Below are positions 1-9,045 of a stretch of 64,000 nucleotides of DNA, piece by piece. The position numbers and the translations under genes were made by a program. Position 1 is the first letter of the stretch. Each line of letters begins with the position of its first letter. Source of the stretch: Flaviflagellibacter rhizophilus (GTDB taxonomy: Bacteria; Pseudomonadota; Alphaproteobacteria; Rhizobiales; Methylopilaceae); assembly GCF_033898525.1 (NCBI RefSeq), contig NZ_JAXAFJ010000009.1:66022-130021 (forward strand), read 5' to 3'. A model generated the notes under the pieces. That model made no database searches. It was not told the DNA's origin and saw only the letters and a program-made list of their open reading frames with translations.

Positions 1-7
1 GTCAACG

Positions 8-361
8 ATGGCCAGAGAGACCATGAAGCTCAGCCTTGTCCCTCTCGAAGTGGTCAATCCGATCTTCGCCGGCATCGTCACGGATGGCCCGGACTACGTC
101 GTCCTGCATGATCGCTGGCCGATTGGGCGCATCCGCTTTGACCGGGGCAATGGTGGTGGCGGATATTGGTGGTGGGGGCTGACCGCGCTCCACCCTCTTA
201 ACCTGACCACCCACGGCCGGGGCGACACGCTTGAGGAGGCACAGGCGAGTTACAAGAAGGCGTGGCTAGCTTGGTTGGACGCGGGCGGAGACTTTGAGGA
301 CACCCGGCACATCAACAGTGCATTGACCCAGTTCGAGCCCGCAGCACCTGACGATCGCTGA
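8..361 (+). CDS. Hypothetical protein, 117 aa
   Basis: Unrecognised soluble protein without a signal peptide or membrane segment. The frame reads like real protein: a beta-rich first half with a Gly/Trp cluster (GGGGYWWWGL, about residues 50-59) and a helical, Ala/Trp-rich tail. An in-frame ATG at 26 is an alternative start giving 111 residues. It is the first gene in the window, so its upstream partners are unknown. Small proteins of this style are common as island cargo in Hyphomicrobiales, but I can assign no function. Confidence 0.6.
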   Translation: MARETMKLSLVPLEVVNPIFAGIVTDGPDYVVLHDRWPIGRIRFDRGNGGGGYWWWGLTALHPLNLTTHGRGDTLEEAQASYKKAWLAWLDAGGDFEDTRHINSALTQFEPAAPDDR

Positions 362-482
362 TCATCAAGCTCAGCAGCGGCAGAGGCTAATGGCCTGCAT
401 CTGGGTCATACTAGATCTGCCCTTCTGCATGCGTCTAGAATGGTCCTGCACGTGTAACCGCAACCGGCAGAGATGCGGACGG

Positions 483-602
483 ATGCTGGACGTGACGAAC
501 CCCTATCTTCTCATCGCTTTAGGGGCAGCATTTACCGTCGGCATGACGGTCATCTGGTGGATGCGCCATCGTCCTGGGCATGATGAAGAGGATCAGGGTT
601 AG
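483..602 (+). CDS. Small single-span membrane protein, 39 aa
   Basis: Short frame starting at the internal ATG at 483; the longer upstream extension is Cys/Arg-rich and implausible. The product has one hydrophobic span (roughly residues 7-25, YLLIALGAAFTVGMTVIWW), then a basic stretch and an acidic tail ending in DEEDQG. It ends in TAG, 3 bases before the end of the opposing gene at 606. Function unknown; it fits the class of single-pass micro-proteins. Confidence 0.4.
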   Translation: MLDVTNPYLLIALGAAFTVGMTVIWWMRHRPGHDEEDQG

Positions 603-605
603 ATG

Positions 606-896
606 TCAGGCGCCGGACCAGCCGATGCCGAGGCTTTCGAGCGCGGCGGTCAGTTGGTAGTGCGGTCCTCGCAGCCAAACCCCCGACGCCCCTGGCACCG
701 TCTCGACATGAGCTTTGCTGATCGCGGCACGAAGCTGCACCACGTAGGCTTCTGGATCCGGCGACGGCAGGAGGGCGCAGCACGATTTCCAATGCCGGGC
801 GGTGCTGTCCGGCTGCTGGCGAAGATGCTCTTTTAGTTCGACCGTCTTGCCGCCGTCCATGTGAACGAAGCTGCGGTGCGCGATCTCGACTTTCAT
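606..896 (-). CDS. Hypothetical protein, 96 aa
   Basis: Unrecognised cytosolic protein on the minus strand with an ATG at 896. The opening (KVEIAHRSFVHMDGGKTVEL) reads like a small beta-sheet domain, followed by a helix with a Lys-Cys-Cys pair and a C-terminal helix. Composition is protein-like, whereas the plus-strand frame over the same bases is Arg/Pro-rich and looks like a shadow. It is convergent with the micro-protein ending at 602. Confidence 0.45.
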   Translation of the reverse strand: MKVEIAHRSFVHMDGGKTVELKEHLRQQPDSTARHWKSCCALLPSPDPEAYVVQLRAAISKAHVETVPGASGVWLRGPHYQLTAALESLGIGWSGA

Positions 897-1151
897 GCCG
901 CCAATCGCCCCGATTGGTAGCGAGTCTGCAATGCCGCGTCCGAAGCAACTGCATCTGTAACTCGGCCGAGCACTCTGCTACTAAAGTCGCAGCAGGGGCT
1001 TGGGGCATCTGCTCCGGCCGAACTCAACTGATATTGGTTGGTCGGGTTCTCGATAGCGGCGAGAACGAGGGGCTGCTACTTGCAGCGTGGCAGCCCCGCC
1101 CTCCTTCAATGCTCGTCAAAGCGCCCTTGCTCGCCGCCAAGCCGCATCACC

Positions 1152-1355
1152 TCAGCTCGTTGGTCCACGTTTTCGTCCGGGCCGCAAAGGCTTCGGTCCA
1201 GACACGAGCCGGCATGCTTCGACGACAATTGTCAGAAGGTAGTGGATGAACGTCAGCCTGTTCTGCTGAGCGACGAGGCAGAGCCCCTCGCACGTCTCAA
1301 GGATGTATGCAGCCGCCTCTGCAGATGATCGGCTTTGGTGTTCGAGCTCCGACAT
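1152..1355 (-). CDS. Small helical hypothetical protein, 67 aa
   Basis: Start chosen at the internal ATG at 1355 (MSELEHQSRSS), because residues upstream in the frame are Arg-rich and unlike the rest. The body is one or two amphipathic helices (AEAAAYILETCEGLCLVAQQ, then NRLTFIHYLLTIVVEACRL), an arrangement seen in short conserved alphaproteobacterial proteins of unknown role. No signal peptide. It is divergent from the outer-membrane protein gene at 1497. Function unknown. Confidence 0.45.
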   Translation of the reverse strand: MSELEHQSRSSAEAAAYILETCEGLCLVAQQNRLTFIHYLLTIVVEACRLVSGPKPLRPGRKRGPTS

Positions 1356-1496
1356 ATCGCGACATGTGCTCTTACGATCCCGATATTCGAGTCTCTCAAA
1401 AGTCACAGACTGCAGCAGGCTTAACCGAGCATCTATTCATCGCGCAGAATCGGAGTTAGACGAAAGTACAATACAACCGCTGGGGAGCACCTACAG

Positions 1497-2634
1497 ATGA
1501 AGACGAAGGCCCTACTTCTGGCAAGCACAGCTGCACTGTTCTGCGGCGCGGCAAATGCTGCTGACATGCCCGCGTACCCCGTCGAAGCCCCAGCCATCGT
1601 TGCTGAGAATCCGTGGGACGCTTTCGTGTCTGTCGGCGCCGGCTACAGCTTCTTCGACGTAGGCGACGACCTCGCTTTCGGTGGCCTCGGTGGCGACGAC
1701 GAACTCGACTTCGACGACTTCCAGGCGGAAGTGCGTGCTACGGCCGCCTACCAATTCGCCAGCTTCGGCGTGCAGAGCGACGTGGTGTTCAACTACCAGA
1801 GCTTTGACTTCCCGGAGATCGCGCCCGGTCTCAACATCCTCGACAGCGTCAAGACCACGGACGTCGCTGGCCATGCATTCTGGCGCAATGACAGCTTCCT
1901 CCTCGGCGCCTTCGGCCAGTANTGACTTCCCGGAGATCGCGCCCGGTCTCAACATCCTCGACAGCGTCAAGACCACGGACGTCGCTGGCCATGCATTCTG
2001 GCGCAATGACAGCTTCCTCCTCGGCGCCTTCGGCCAGTACGGCCTGACCAGCGCTGACATCCTCGGGCCGCTCGGCGTTGACTTCGACCGGTTCTACGGC
2101 GGTGCGGAAGCTCAGGCCTATTTCGGCAACTTTACGCTCTACGCTCAGGCCGGCTACCAGAACCTCGATCTCGGCATCGACATCCCGGGCCTCGACGACG
2201 TCGACGGCTTCTTCGTGAACGCTGAAGCACGCTACTTCGCGACGGAAAACTGGAAGCTCTTCGTCAAGGGCGGCTACAACACCGCCAGCATCAGCGCTGA
2301 CCTCGGCGGCGGCGCCGACTTCGAGCTGGACTTCGATACGATCACGATCGGCGGCGGCACGGAATACCGTCTCAACGACAGCCCGCTCAGCATGTTTGCC
2401 ACGGCTGAGTACATCCACAGCGAGACCGATGGCCTTGAAGACCTTGGCGCTGGCGCTGAAGGCGAGTTCGGTTCCGTCAAGGTTCTGGCTGGTCTGAAGC
2501 TCAATCTCGGCACGCAGACGCTCCTTGAGCGTGATCGCGCGGGCGCTTCGCTCGACCCGGTCAAGGACACTCTGTTCAACAACCTTGGCGCCCTTCTCGG
2601 CGGCTTCCCCACCCCCGACCCGATCCCCCAATAA
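1497..2634 (+). CDS. Outer membrane beta-barrel protein (split in this record by an assembly join)
   Basis: A Sec signal peptide (residues 1-21, ending AANA) precedes alternating aromatic/polar strands typical of an alphaproteobacterial outer-membrane barrel, so it should sit in the outer membrane as a small porin or adhesin-like barrel. In this record the frame is broken at base 1922 (n), where 117 bp are repeated on both sides. Removing one copy plus the n (118 bp) joins ...LLGAFGQ to YGLTSADI and gives one continuous 339-residue protein. A GGGGAG-like Shine-Dalgarno lies just before the ATG, and a strong terminator follows the stop. The break is therefore probably artefactual, not a pseudogene. 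Confidence 0.8.
1805..1921 (+). repeat. Direct repeat copy 1 (probable unmerged contig end)
   Basis: 117 bp identical to 1923-2039. The copy ends exactly at the ambiguous base 1922. It encodes the same barrel segment twice, in different frames, as expected if two contigs that overlap by 117 bp were concatenated with one n instead of being merged. Confidence 0.9.
1923..2039 (+). repeat. Direct repeat copy 2 (probable unmerged contig end)
   Basis: 117 bp identical to 1805-1921, starting exactly one base after the n at 1922. The offset of 118 bp is not a multiple of three, so the duplication by itself creates the frameshift in the outer-membrane protein gene. Confidence 0.9.
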
Positions 2635-2653
2635 GCAGCTAGCAAGTCGTGAA

Positions 2654-2680
2654 AGCCCCGCTTCGGCGGGGCTTTTTTTC
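2654..2680 (+). terminator. Rho-independent terminator of the OMP gene
   Basis: An 8-bp perfect stem (AGCCCCGC / GCGGGGCT) closes a UUCG-type tetraloop and is followed by seven T residues, 20 bp after the OMP stop codon. Confidence 0.9.
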
Positions 2681-3342
2681 GTTAAGTTTGCGAGAAGCGA
2701 TTTTGCCAGCCTTGAATAAAGCGATGGCCGTGGATGGCTCTTTGGCTTGTGCTACCCATCTTTGCGGTGTGCAGGGCAGTGCAGTCCGTGATGGAACACT
2801 GTGCGGGAAACGCCCCCCAGCTTATGAACCCGTAGCGAGCGAAAGCTCGCCCCTGCCACTACATTTCCGTAGCAGCCATTCCGCCGCTGCCGGCGGCATC
2901 CCAGATCACAGTGATGGCTCCGGTTTAGATCGGCTGCGGCATCTCCCAGCGGCCGCCGGCGCCCGCCACGATGTCGGTGAGGCTCGTCGCCGAAGGTCCT
3001 ACCTCGTGGGCGTCGCCGCTTCTTGCTTGATACTGGCTAGTATATCCGCCGCCTTCTCGTGTATTTTTCTCTCGTTAGCTTGTCAACTGGAGATGCTGTT
3101 GATGAAACGCGAAGGAAGAAGCGCCGAAAGAACGAAACGCCATCTTTCTGAACTGATGACCCGTGACGGTTTACGATCAATGATCGCGGAAGCTTCGGAC
3201 AGGCTTCTCCGGCAGCAGTACCACGTGATTTCATTGCACCGAGGGCGCCTAATGGCATTTCGGCAACACAGGTCTGTGTCATCAACTTTCGTCGCATGGC
3301 GCCTTTGACTCTCAACCACCGGCTGCGCGATGTAGCGACGGG
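2681..3342. other. About 660 bp with no convincing gene
   Basis: No frame here has good protein character. The best candidate is a 71-codon stretch from an ATG at 3091 preceded by a GGAG, whose middle (LRSMIAEASDRLLRQQYHVI) is helix-like, but its tail is Arg/His-rich and I do not call it. A short hairpin with a GAAA loop (GCGAGC / GCTCGC, 2835-2850) is the only structural signal seen. Confidence 0.4.
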
Positions 3343-3354
3343 TTGGGGGAAGTC

Positions 3355-3732
3355 ATGAGAGTCCATATTTTGATCGGCGCCGTTGCGGTGCTGGGTACAG
3401 CTGCTTGCGCTCAGAAACCTGAGACGATCCAAGCGTCGTACATCAGCGACGTCGGCTATCAGAGTTGGCGGTGCGATCAGCTTGCCGGCGAAGCCCCACG
3501 CATCGAGGCTGCCCTTGCGCAAGCCTCTGCCCAGCAGAACCAGACCCGCTCCAACGATACCGCAGGCGTGATCTTCCTAGGTCTGCCCGTTTCGTCGATG
3601 AGCGGCGGAAACGTCGCGCCAGAGATCGCGCGCCTCAAGGGCGAGAAGGAAGCGATCCGCCGCGCGATGACCCTGAAGGATTGCGGCCGCGCAGCGCCAG
3701 CCTCAAGTGCTCCTTCGAGGCGTCCTTCCTGA
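3355..3732 (+). CDS. Putative lipoprotein, 125 aa
   Basis: Start set at the ATG at 3355, which has a GGGGGA Shine-Dalgarno at 3345-3350; the TTG at 3343 is less likely. The N-terminus is a lipoprotein signal (MRVHILIGAVAVLGTAAC) with a lipobox-like Thr-Ala-Ala-Cys, so the mature protein would be anchored by Cys18. The rest is a soluble helical region (two coiled stretches, APRIEAALAQASAQQ and IARLKGEKEAIRRAM) with a second Cys near the end. Exact role unknown; it probably sits in the periplasm. Its end overlaps the next frame by 26 bp. Confidence 0.6.
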   Translation: MRVHILIGAVAVLGTAACAQKPETIQASYISDVGYQSWRCDQLAGEAPRIEAALAQASAQQNQTRSNDTAGVIFLGLPVSSMSGGNVAPEIARLKGEKEAIRRAMTLKDCGRAAPASSAPSRRPS

Positions 3733-3967
3733 TGGATCGCTCGAAGCAGGCGAGCGGCTCAAGGCCGCCGTTCGACGCTACCCGGATGCGACGGTATTCG
3801 TGACATGCGCGCTGGTAGGCGCAGTTTTCGGGCTCATGTTCGGGGGCATCGGCATCGCCGCTCTCGGGGGTGCCATTGGCATCTCAGGCCCGCTTCTTTT
3901 CGGGTCCCTATTCGGTATAGCCGGTCAAAGGATCTTTAGACGCCTACGCTCGAGGATCGGTTTCTAA
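3707..3967 (+). CDS. Glycine-zipper membrane protein, 86 aa
   Basis: After a basic amphipathic N-terminal helix there is a long hydrophobic, Gly-rich region (about residues 33-75; ALVGAVFGLMFGGIGIAALG and the following IGISGPLLFGSLFGIAG) with GxxxG spacings, forming two closely packed spans, and a basic tail. The only start that keeps the whole frame is GTG at 3707, inside the end of the lipoprotein gene, implying translational coupling. Such glycine-zipper proteins sit in membranes; no specific role can be given. Confidence 0.5.
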   Translation: MLLRGVLPDGSLEAGERLKAAVRRYPDATVFVTCALVGAVFGLMFGGIGIAALGGAIGISGPLLFGSLFGIAGQRIFRRLRSRIGF

Positions 3968-3994
3968 GGGCGTCGGCTAAGGAGAATAGCTTCG

Positions 3995-4066
3995 ATGACG
4001 AAGGCAACAATCCTGTCGCTGTTGCTCGTGGGCGTGCTCGTCTACTTCGTACTGCGTGCGCTCTAG
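3995..4066 (+). CDS. Single-span micro-protein, 23 aa
   Basis: A 23-codon frame (MTKATILSLLLVGVLVYFVL plus RAL) preceded at 6-10 nt by AAGGAGAA, a near-consensus Shine-Dalgarno. It is almost entirely one transmembrane helix with a basic residue at each end. It lies 27 bp after the glycine-zipper gene on the same strand and may be its partner. Very short, so support rests on the ribosome-binding site, composition and context. Confidence 0.45.
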   Translation: MTKATILSLLLVGVLVYFVLRAL

Positions 4067-4389
4067 AGGCTGCTGCTTTCTGCTGCCCCTTGAGAAGCCA
4101 CCGGGCGATTGCGGCGTGCGGGAATAAACGTCGGTGCGCTTCGTTAGCTTGCTGTCAGCTCCCCTTGTCGGGCGAGCCAGCCCTTGCTCGACGGCGCGGG
4201 CCGCCACGCCATTGCTCCCCAGTAATGTCGGGCGGTCCATGCGCTATCCGACGCATTGTAGTCGTCAGAACTTGTGCGAGGCTGGATCGCTGGCAGTACC
4301 CAGCCTCCTAGGCCAGTCGTGGCGCCGCGTTGAAGCAAGCAGCGGGCGCCCCCTGTTTCTCGGAACGGACTACCTTGATGGAGAACGGC

Positions 4390-4611
4390 ATGGCAGACGA
4401 AACAGAACACAGGGGCGATGAGATCGAACTGATCGCACAGGCTGATGTGGCATTGCCAACTGGCGAGATGATCATGGCGGGCACTCGGATTTCGGGCCGT
4501 CGCGACATCGAGGACAGCCCGCCGAGCTTCAGCTTCCCCGCTGAAGAGCCCGCCTCCGACATCACCGGTCTGGTTAAGTCCGGAGATCTGAAATTCGATC
4601 AGCGCGCCTGA
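4390..4611 (+). CDS. Hypothetical acidic protein, 73 aa
   Basis: Start chosen at the ATG at 4390 because a GGAGA lies 7 bp upstream; an in-frame ATG at 4378 is possible. The product is acidic and polar (MADETEHRGDEIELIAQADV...) with no signal peptide or hydrophobic segment and a tail ending LKFDQRA. No family recognised. It stands alone between longer non-coding stretches. Confidence 0.45.
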   Translation: MADETEHRGDEIELIAQADVALPTGEMIMAGTRISGRRDIEDSPPSFSFPAEEPASDITGLVKSGDLKFDQRA

Positions 4612-4989
4612 CTTAGACTCGCCTCCCGATGAGTCCGCGTAAGGTTTAGAGGGACGCGAACTCAACTGGCTGATATTCCGAGGGCGGTGACGCCACGATC
4701 CAGGCGGACACGGTCTAGCATCCGCACTTTGTTGCGTATGCAAAGTGGATTTAGGGCTCGGCTTATGCGTGTTCACGAGCAACTCGGTGGGCAGCATCTT
4801 CGGCGGAATGGATGTCGATGTTGAGCGAGATTGGTCCAGCCTCGTTAAGGAGCAACTGCGGACCCCAAGGATCCACTAGAACAGGGCGCATACGAGCGTG
4901 CACCAACATGGGGCTGCAACGGTAAAATTAAGGGCAAGTTTGCGAGAGGCGCTTAACGGCTCGCGTGTAGATTGCGCTCTGGAGGGCCC
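4612..4989. other. Non-coding stretch upstream of the GGDEF-EAL gene
   Basis: About 380 bp without a supported gene. A short plus-strand frame running to 4879 includes MDVDVERDWSSLVKEQL but lacks a good start and is not called. The leader just before the downstream gene ends in GGAGGG at 4981-4986, its ribosome-binding site. Confidence 0.4.
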
Positions 4990-6720
4990 GTGAACAGCGA
5001 GATGAGTTGCACAAGCCGAGCGGTAACATCAGAAAACGGCCGCTACGAGCAGATGCTCATGAGTTCTGCGACGGCCGCAATATGCGCTGGACCTGACAAC
5101 CTGATCGTGTCCTGGAACACCGCTGCCGAGCACCTTTTCGGGTACAGCGCGCTGGAGGCTGTCGGAAAGCCACTCTCGATCATCATCCCCACAGGACATC
5201 GGACGGCACATGAGGCCGGCTTGGCCCGTGCCGTTCAGAGCGGCCGGGCACGCCTTTCTGGGCATGCAGTCGAGATTCTTGCGCTGCATGCTGACGGGCG
5301 GGAGATCCCAGTCGAATTGTCACTCTCGATGTGGTTCGAGGCGGGTCAGCCCATGTTCGGTGCCCTGGTCAGAGACATCGTTGACCGGCATCAAGCGAAG
5401 AAGCGGCTCGAACATCTCGCGCACTGCGACACGCTTACAGCACTCCCAAACCGCAACGCGCTGCTTGAACTTCTCGCAGCGGATGTCGGGAGGGTGCAGT
5501 GTTCGCTGCTGCTGCTCGATCTTGATGGCTTCAAGCACGTGAATGATAGTCTCGGTCACTCGTTCGGGGATCAGCTTCTGGCTGTGGTGGCAGCAAGGCT
5601 GTCGGCCGCCGCTGGACCGCTGGGATTTGTGGCGCGTTTGGGCGGTGATGAGTTCGCGGTCTTGCTTTCCGGCTGCGCCGACCCTCTGAAGGTGGATGAT
5701 GTCACCCGCCGGATTTTCGAAAGCCTCGATCCGCCGATGGAGCTCGCTGGGCAAGCGGTCTACGTCGGCACCAGTATCGGCATCGGGATGTCGCCGAAGG
5801 ATGCATCCGAGGTTGAGCAATTGCTCTCCTGCGCAGACCTTGCGCTGTACGCCGCGAAGGGTCGCGGAGGAGGCGTACGGACATTCTTTGAGCGGGCAAT
5901 GCAGAATAGTTCAGAGGAGAGACATCGCCTCGGCGCAGAACTTCGTCAGGCGCTGGCTCATGACGAGTTCGAGCTCTGGTTTCAACCCCAGCACTCCTTG
6001 AGGAGCAATGAGCTGATCGGTGCGGAAGCGCTCCTGCGGTGGCGTCACCCAAGCCGAGGCCTTCTGAGCCCGCACTCCTTCATAGAAGTGCTTGAGGAGA
6101 GCGCAATTGCTGAAGACGTTGGCGATTGGATCTTGCACAAGGCTTGCGCAACAGCAGCCGGCTGGAAGCGCAAGGGGCTCCGGTCCGCCCGCGTAGGAGT
6201 GAACTTGTTTGCGGCGCAGCTACGCTCCGGGCGCCTTTGTGATGTCGTGTCGGCGGCTCTCCTGAAGTATGATTTGTCGGCAAATCAGCTCGAGTTGGAG
6301 ATCACCGAGAACACGGTACTTCGGCACAGCAATCAGTCGACAACGGACCTGGAGAAGCTCAGGGCGATGGGAGTCGGCATTGCCTTCGACGATTTCGGCA
6401 CCGGCTTTGCCTCGTTGAGCCTTTTGCAGAAGTTTCCGCTGACACGTTTGAAAATCGACCGAAGTTTTGTCGCCGAAATCGATATCAAGGCAGGAGATGC
6501 GGCGATCGTCCAAGCGGTTATCAAGATGGCCAGAAGCCTGAACCTCACGGTGATCGCTGAAGGCGTCGAAACCGCGGAGCAGGAGGCTACTCTCGTGCAC
6601 CTCGGTTGCGACGAAGCGCAAGGTTACCGCTACGGGCGCCCCATGCCGTCAGACGTTTTGGCTGAAGTCTGTCTTGATCGCCGCTCGGCCGTGCGGCGCT
6701 CGCCTGCGCTGGCGAGCTGA
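4990..6720 (+). CDS. PAS-GGDEF-EAL cyclic-di-GMP turnover protein
   Basis: Hybrid c-di-GMP enzyme of about 576 residues. Order: PAS domain (about residues 20-140, with VSWNTAAEHLFGYSALEAVG), GGDEF domain (LTALPNRNALLE to the intact motif ARLGGDEFAVLL), then an EAL domain (AEALLRWRHP, ITENTVLRH, DDFGTGFASL, LKIDRSFV, IAEGVET). All key phosphodiesterase residues that can be recognised are present, and GGDEF is intact, so both activities are possible. No RxxD inhibitory site is seen before GGDEF. No membrane span: a cytosolic sensor. GTG at 4990 is preferred because GGAGGG lies just upstream; a TTG at 4972 also exists. It lies inside the accessory island. Confidence 0.93.
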   Translation: MNSEMSCTSRAVTSENGRYEQMLMSSATAAICAGPDNLIVSWNTAAEHLFGYSALEAVGKPLSIIIPTGHRTAHEAGLARAVQSGRARLSGHAVEILALHADGREIPVELSLSMWFEAGQPMFGALVRDIVDRHQAKKRLEHLAHCDTLTALPNRNALLELLAADVGRVQCSLLLLDLDGFKHVNDSLGHSFGDQLLAVVAARLSAAAGPLGFVARLGGDEFAVLLSGCADPLKVDDVTRRIFESLDPPMELAGQAVYVGTSIGIGMSPKDASEVEQLLSCADLALYAAKGRGGGVRTFFERAMQNSSEERHRLGAELRQALAHDEFELWFQPQHSLRSNELIGAEALLRWRHPSRGLLSPHSFIEVLEESAIAEDVGDWILHKACATAAGWKRKGLRSARVGVNLFAAQLRSGRLCDVVSAALLKYDLSANQLELEITENTVLRHSNQSTTDLEKLRAMGVGIAFDDFGTGFASLSLLQKFPLTRLKIDRSFVAEIDIKAGDAAIVQAVIKMARSLNLTVIAEGVETAEQEATLVHLGCDEAQGYRYGRPMPSDVLAEVCLDRRSAVRRSPALAS

Positions 6721-7238
6721 CATCCCAACCTCGATGAGCGGTCCCATAAACTCGACGCTCGAGGGCGTGCCCGCTCTAGCCCTTCGGTGACGCGCCACTT
6801 TCAAAGGGACGATCTTTCAGTGCGCCACCTGCGAAGAGTATGAGATCTCCGACTTCGAACTTTGGACCCGCGCATTTCAGCTGGTCAAAGGGGATGAGAG
6901 AAGGTGGGAACTCAGTCGAGCAACGCTTGGCTGAACCAGGCCAACGACCTCACCTGAAGATCGCTAGCGGAGCCCAGCAAGAGAACGGGCGCTCGACGGC
7001 CTAGCAACATAGGCGGCGCATCTCTGCCTACAAACTCGATCAGCGTGACAGGGACGGGCGAGGCATGCACAACCTTCCACGCACACTCATGAAAAAGCGG
7101 CCCACGGGCCGAGAGGTCCTGAGTACGGTTCCTACGTGCGGGAACGGGCGAACCTTTCAAGGTCCGGCATGCAATGCACGGCTTCGAAAGGCTTTCGATG
7201 TGACATTCCAGATTCTGGAACATTAAGTCGAGCCGTCG
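6721..7238. other. Intergenic region with one weak minus-strand frame
   Basis: About 520 bp between the two c-di-GMP genes. A minus-strand frame (6912-7223, 103 codons) has a protein-like C-terminal half (VTLIEFVGRDAPPMLLGRRA) but an Arg/Cys-rich first half and no clear ribosome-binding site. I do not call it as a gene, though a shorter product is possible. Confidence 0.35.
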
Positions 7239-8003
7239 ATGACATCTACATGCGCAGCTTGCCAGGACGGGACGCCACTTGCGTTCGACTTCAGCATGGC
7301 ATTCCAGCCGATCCTGGACGTTCAGATGGGCTTTGTATGGGGATATGAAGCACTGGTGCGTGGCACCTCAGGCGAGAGCGCGTACAGCGTGCTCAGCCAA
7401 GTCACCGAGGACGCGCTCTACAAGTTCGACCAGGCCTGCCGCGTGAAAGCCATCGGGCTCGCTGGACAATTGTTTCCTACGAACGAGGACACACGGCTGT
7501 CCATCAATTTCATGCCGAATGCCGTCTACGAGCCCGCCGCCTGCATCCGCGCCTCCCTGGCCGCGGCCCGAGAAGCTGGCTTTCCGCACCGCCGCATCAT
7601 GTTCGAGTTCACCGAGAACGAGAAGCTCGACGTCCAGCACGTCAAGCGCATCATCTCGGAGTACAAACGCCTCGGCTTCATCACCGCGCTTGACGACTTC
7701 GGTGCGGGTTATGCCGGGCTCGGGCTCCTTGCGGAATTTCAACCCGACATGATCAAGATCGACATGCACCTGATCCGCGACGTGGACCAGAGCGCGGCAA
7801 AGCAGGCCATCCTGGCCGGCCTCGCCTCCATTGCGCGCCAGCTCGACATCACCCTGATCGCCGAAGGCGTGGAAACGCGCGAGGAGCTCGCCTGCATCCG
7901 CGCCTGCGGGATCAAGCTCGTTCAGGGCTATCTGTTCGCCAAGCCAGCGTTCGAAAGTCTGCCTACCGTCGCCAGTTGGGCTGTGCTCGACGCTATAGGC
8001 TAA
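7239..8003 (+). CDS. Stand-alone EAL-domain phosphodiesterase
   Basis: A 254-residue EAL domain with only a short N-terminal lead containing a CAAC pair. The catalytic signature appears intact: GYEALVRG (EAL Glu), LSINFMPNA, MFEFTENE, ALDDFGAGYAG (paired Asp and loop 6), DMIKIDMHLI (Lys), and IAEGVETREE. Expected reaction: c-di-GMP to 5'-pGpG in the cytosol. No sensor domain, so regulation must be transcriptional or through partners. It lies 518 bp after the PAS-GGDEF-EAL gene, on the same strand. Confidence 0.9.
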   Translation: MTSTCAACQDGTPLAFDFSMAFQPILDVQMGFVWGYEALVRGTSGESAYSVLSQVTEDALYKFDQACRVKAIGLAGQLFPTNEDTRLSINFMPNAVYEPAACIRASLAAAREAGFPHRRIMFEFTENEKLDVQHVKRIISEYKRLGFITALDDFGAGYAGLGLLAEFQPDMIKIDMHLIRDVDQSAAKQAILAGLASIARQLDITLIAEGVETREELACIRACGIKLVQGYLFAKPAFESLPTVASWAVLDAIG

Positions 8004-8055
8004 CCAGGGCTGACGGAAATGGTCGGCACCTAGCAGCCGAAATGATGGATTGCGG

Positions 8056-8970
8056 TCAGGTGTATTCGAGGCTGCTGCCGAGCGCCTCAGCCCCCTCAGA
8101 GGGCCACTCCAGATCAGAGTAGAGCCTCACCTGAAGGCTCGTGCGTTCGGAGAAGCGGTAGGCGTTTGCCGCCAGCAAGCGTTGCCCCGCTTCGGCTGCA
8201 GCCTTCTGACCTTTGCAAGCCTCAACGACAGTGTCGACCTCACGTCCGCTTCGAGCATCATCTTCGACAAAGACGTGGAGCACAGCGTACCAAACGCCTT
8301 TGCCGGTGCGATGACGCGCCTTGATTTCGCGTTGCCGATCAGCCTCGGCGGCGAGGCCAGCATAAAGGCAGCTAGGGTCGAAGATGTCTCGGCTTACTTG
8401 ACGGGCTTCGAACGCTAATCCCTTCAGCGCCGGTTCCGATAAACGTGCAAGCTTCTGCTCGATATCAAAGAGAAGAGGCCGAATGTCTCGCAGGGCAGAT
8501 CTCGCCTCTGATGTGAGGGGAGGCTTCTTCGGCGCGGCCCCCGCTATGGACTTCACATACACGCCATCGTCCGCGAGGTCAGGTCTAAGCAGGCCTGCAA
8601 TCCGGTCTAAATCCTCCGCCATGACGTCCCAGCGGTGCTCCCTCTCCCACTCCCTGCGCTTTATCGCTGGCTGAAGGTCGACCACTTTCCCATGTGGCTT
8701 TTCCTCTGAAAAGTTGAGGGCCCATGGCCTGTGGAGGTCTTCCTGAAGCTGGCCTCGTTCTGAGAAGCTCCAGTAGCGGCCCACTGCATCCAAGATCTGG
8801 ACTGCCCGACCGCTTTCGTTCTCCACCACGATCTCGGCAATCCGTTGCCGCGTGTTGGCGTACTGAGGAAGAGCGTGGTCCTCATGAACAAGGGCGTCAG
8901 TTGTCCGCCTGGGAACGAACTTGATGTCCCCGTTCTCCTCGAACAGGTACCGCCGAATTGTGATTGCCAT
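8056..8970 (-). CDS. Hypothetical protein, 304 aa
   Basis: Unrecognised soluble protein starting at an ATG at 8970. The N-terminal 70 residues look like a beta-rich domain (MAITIRRYLFEENGDIKFVP... with ILDAVGRYWSFSERGQ), followed by a charged helical middle and a region with VWYAVLHVFVEDDARSGREV. No signal peptide, Walker motif or metal cluster was seen. It is convergent with the EAL gene (52 bp gap). Island cargo of unknown role. Confidence 0.6.
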   Translation of the reverse strand: MAITIRRYLFEENGDIKFVPRRTTDALVHEDHALPQYANTRQRIAEIVVENESGRAVQILDAVGRYWSFSERGQLQEDLHRPWALNFSEEKPHGKVVDLQPAIKRREWEREHRWDVMAEDLDRIAGLLRPDLADDGVYVKSIAGAAPKKPPLTSEARSALRDIRPLLFDIEQKLARLSEPALKGLAFEARQVSRDIFDPSCLYAGLAAEADRQREIKARHRTGKGVWYAVLHVFVEDDARSGREVDTVVEACKGQKAAAEAGQRLLAANAYRFSERTSLQVRLYSDLEWPSEGAEALGSSLEYT

Positions 8971-9045
8971 GGATCATCCCCGCGCGGATGGATTCTAGCC
9001 GTCACTAATCTGCCGTTTCAACCGCGAAGGTTGAGGATCGTGCAA

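Noticed and set aside
2649..3308. 219-codon plus-strand frame after the OMP terminator
   Set aside because: It starts inside the terminator hairpin and has no domain-like sequence.
4144..4797. 217-codon minus-strand frame over the 4390 gene
   Set aside because: Pro/Ser/Arg-rich shadow without a ribosome-binding site; the plus-strand frame with a Shine-Dalgarno is preferred.
6912..7223. 103-codon minus-strand frame
   Set aside because: No ribosome-binding site and Arg/Cys-rich first half; kept only as a note in the gap entry.
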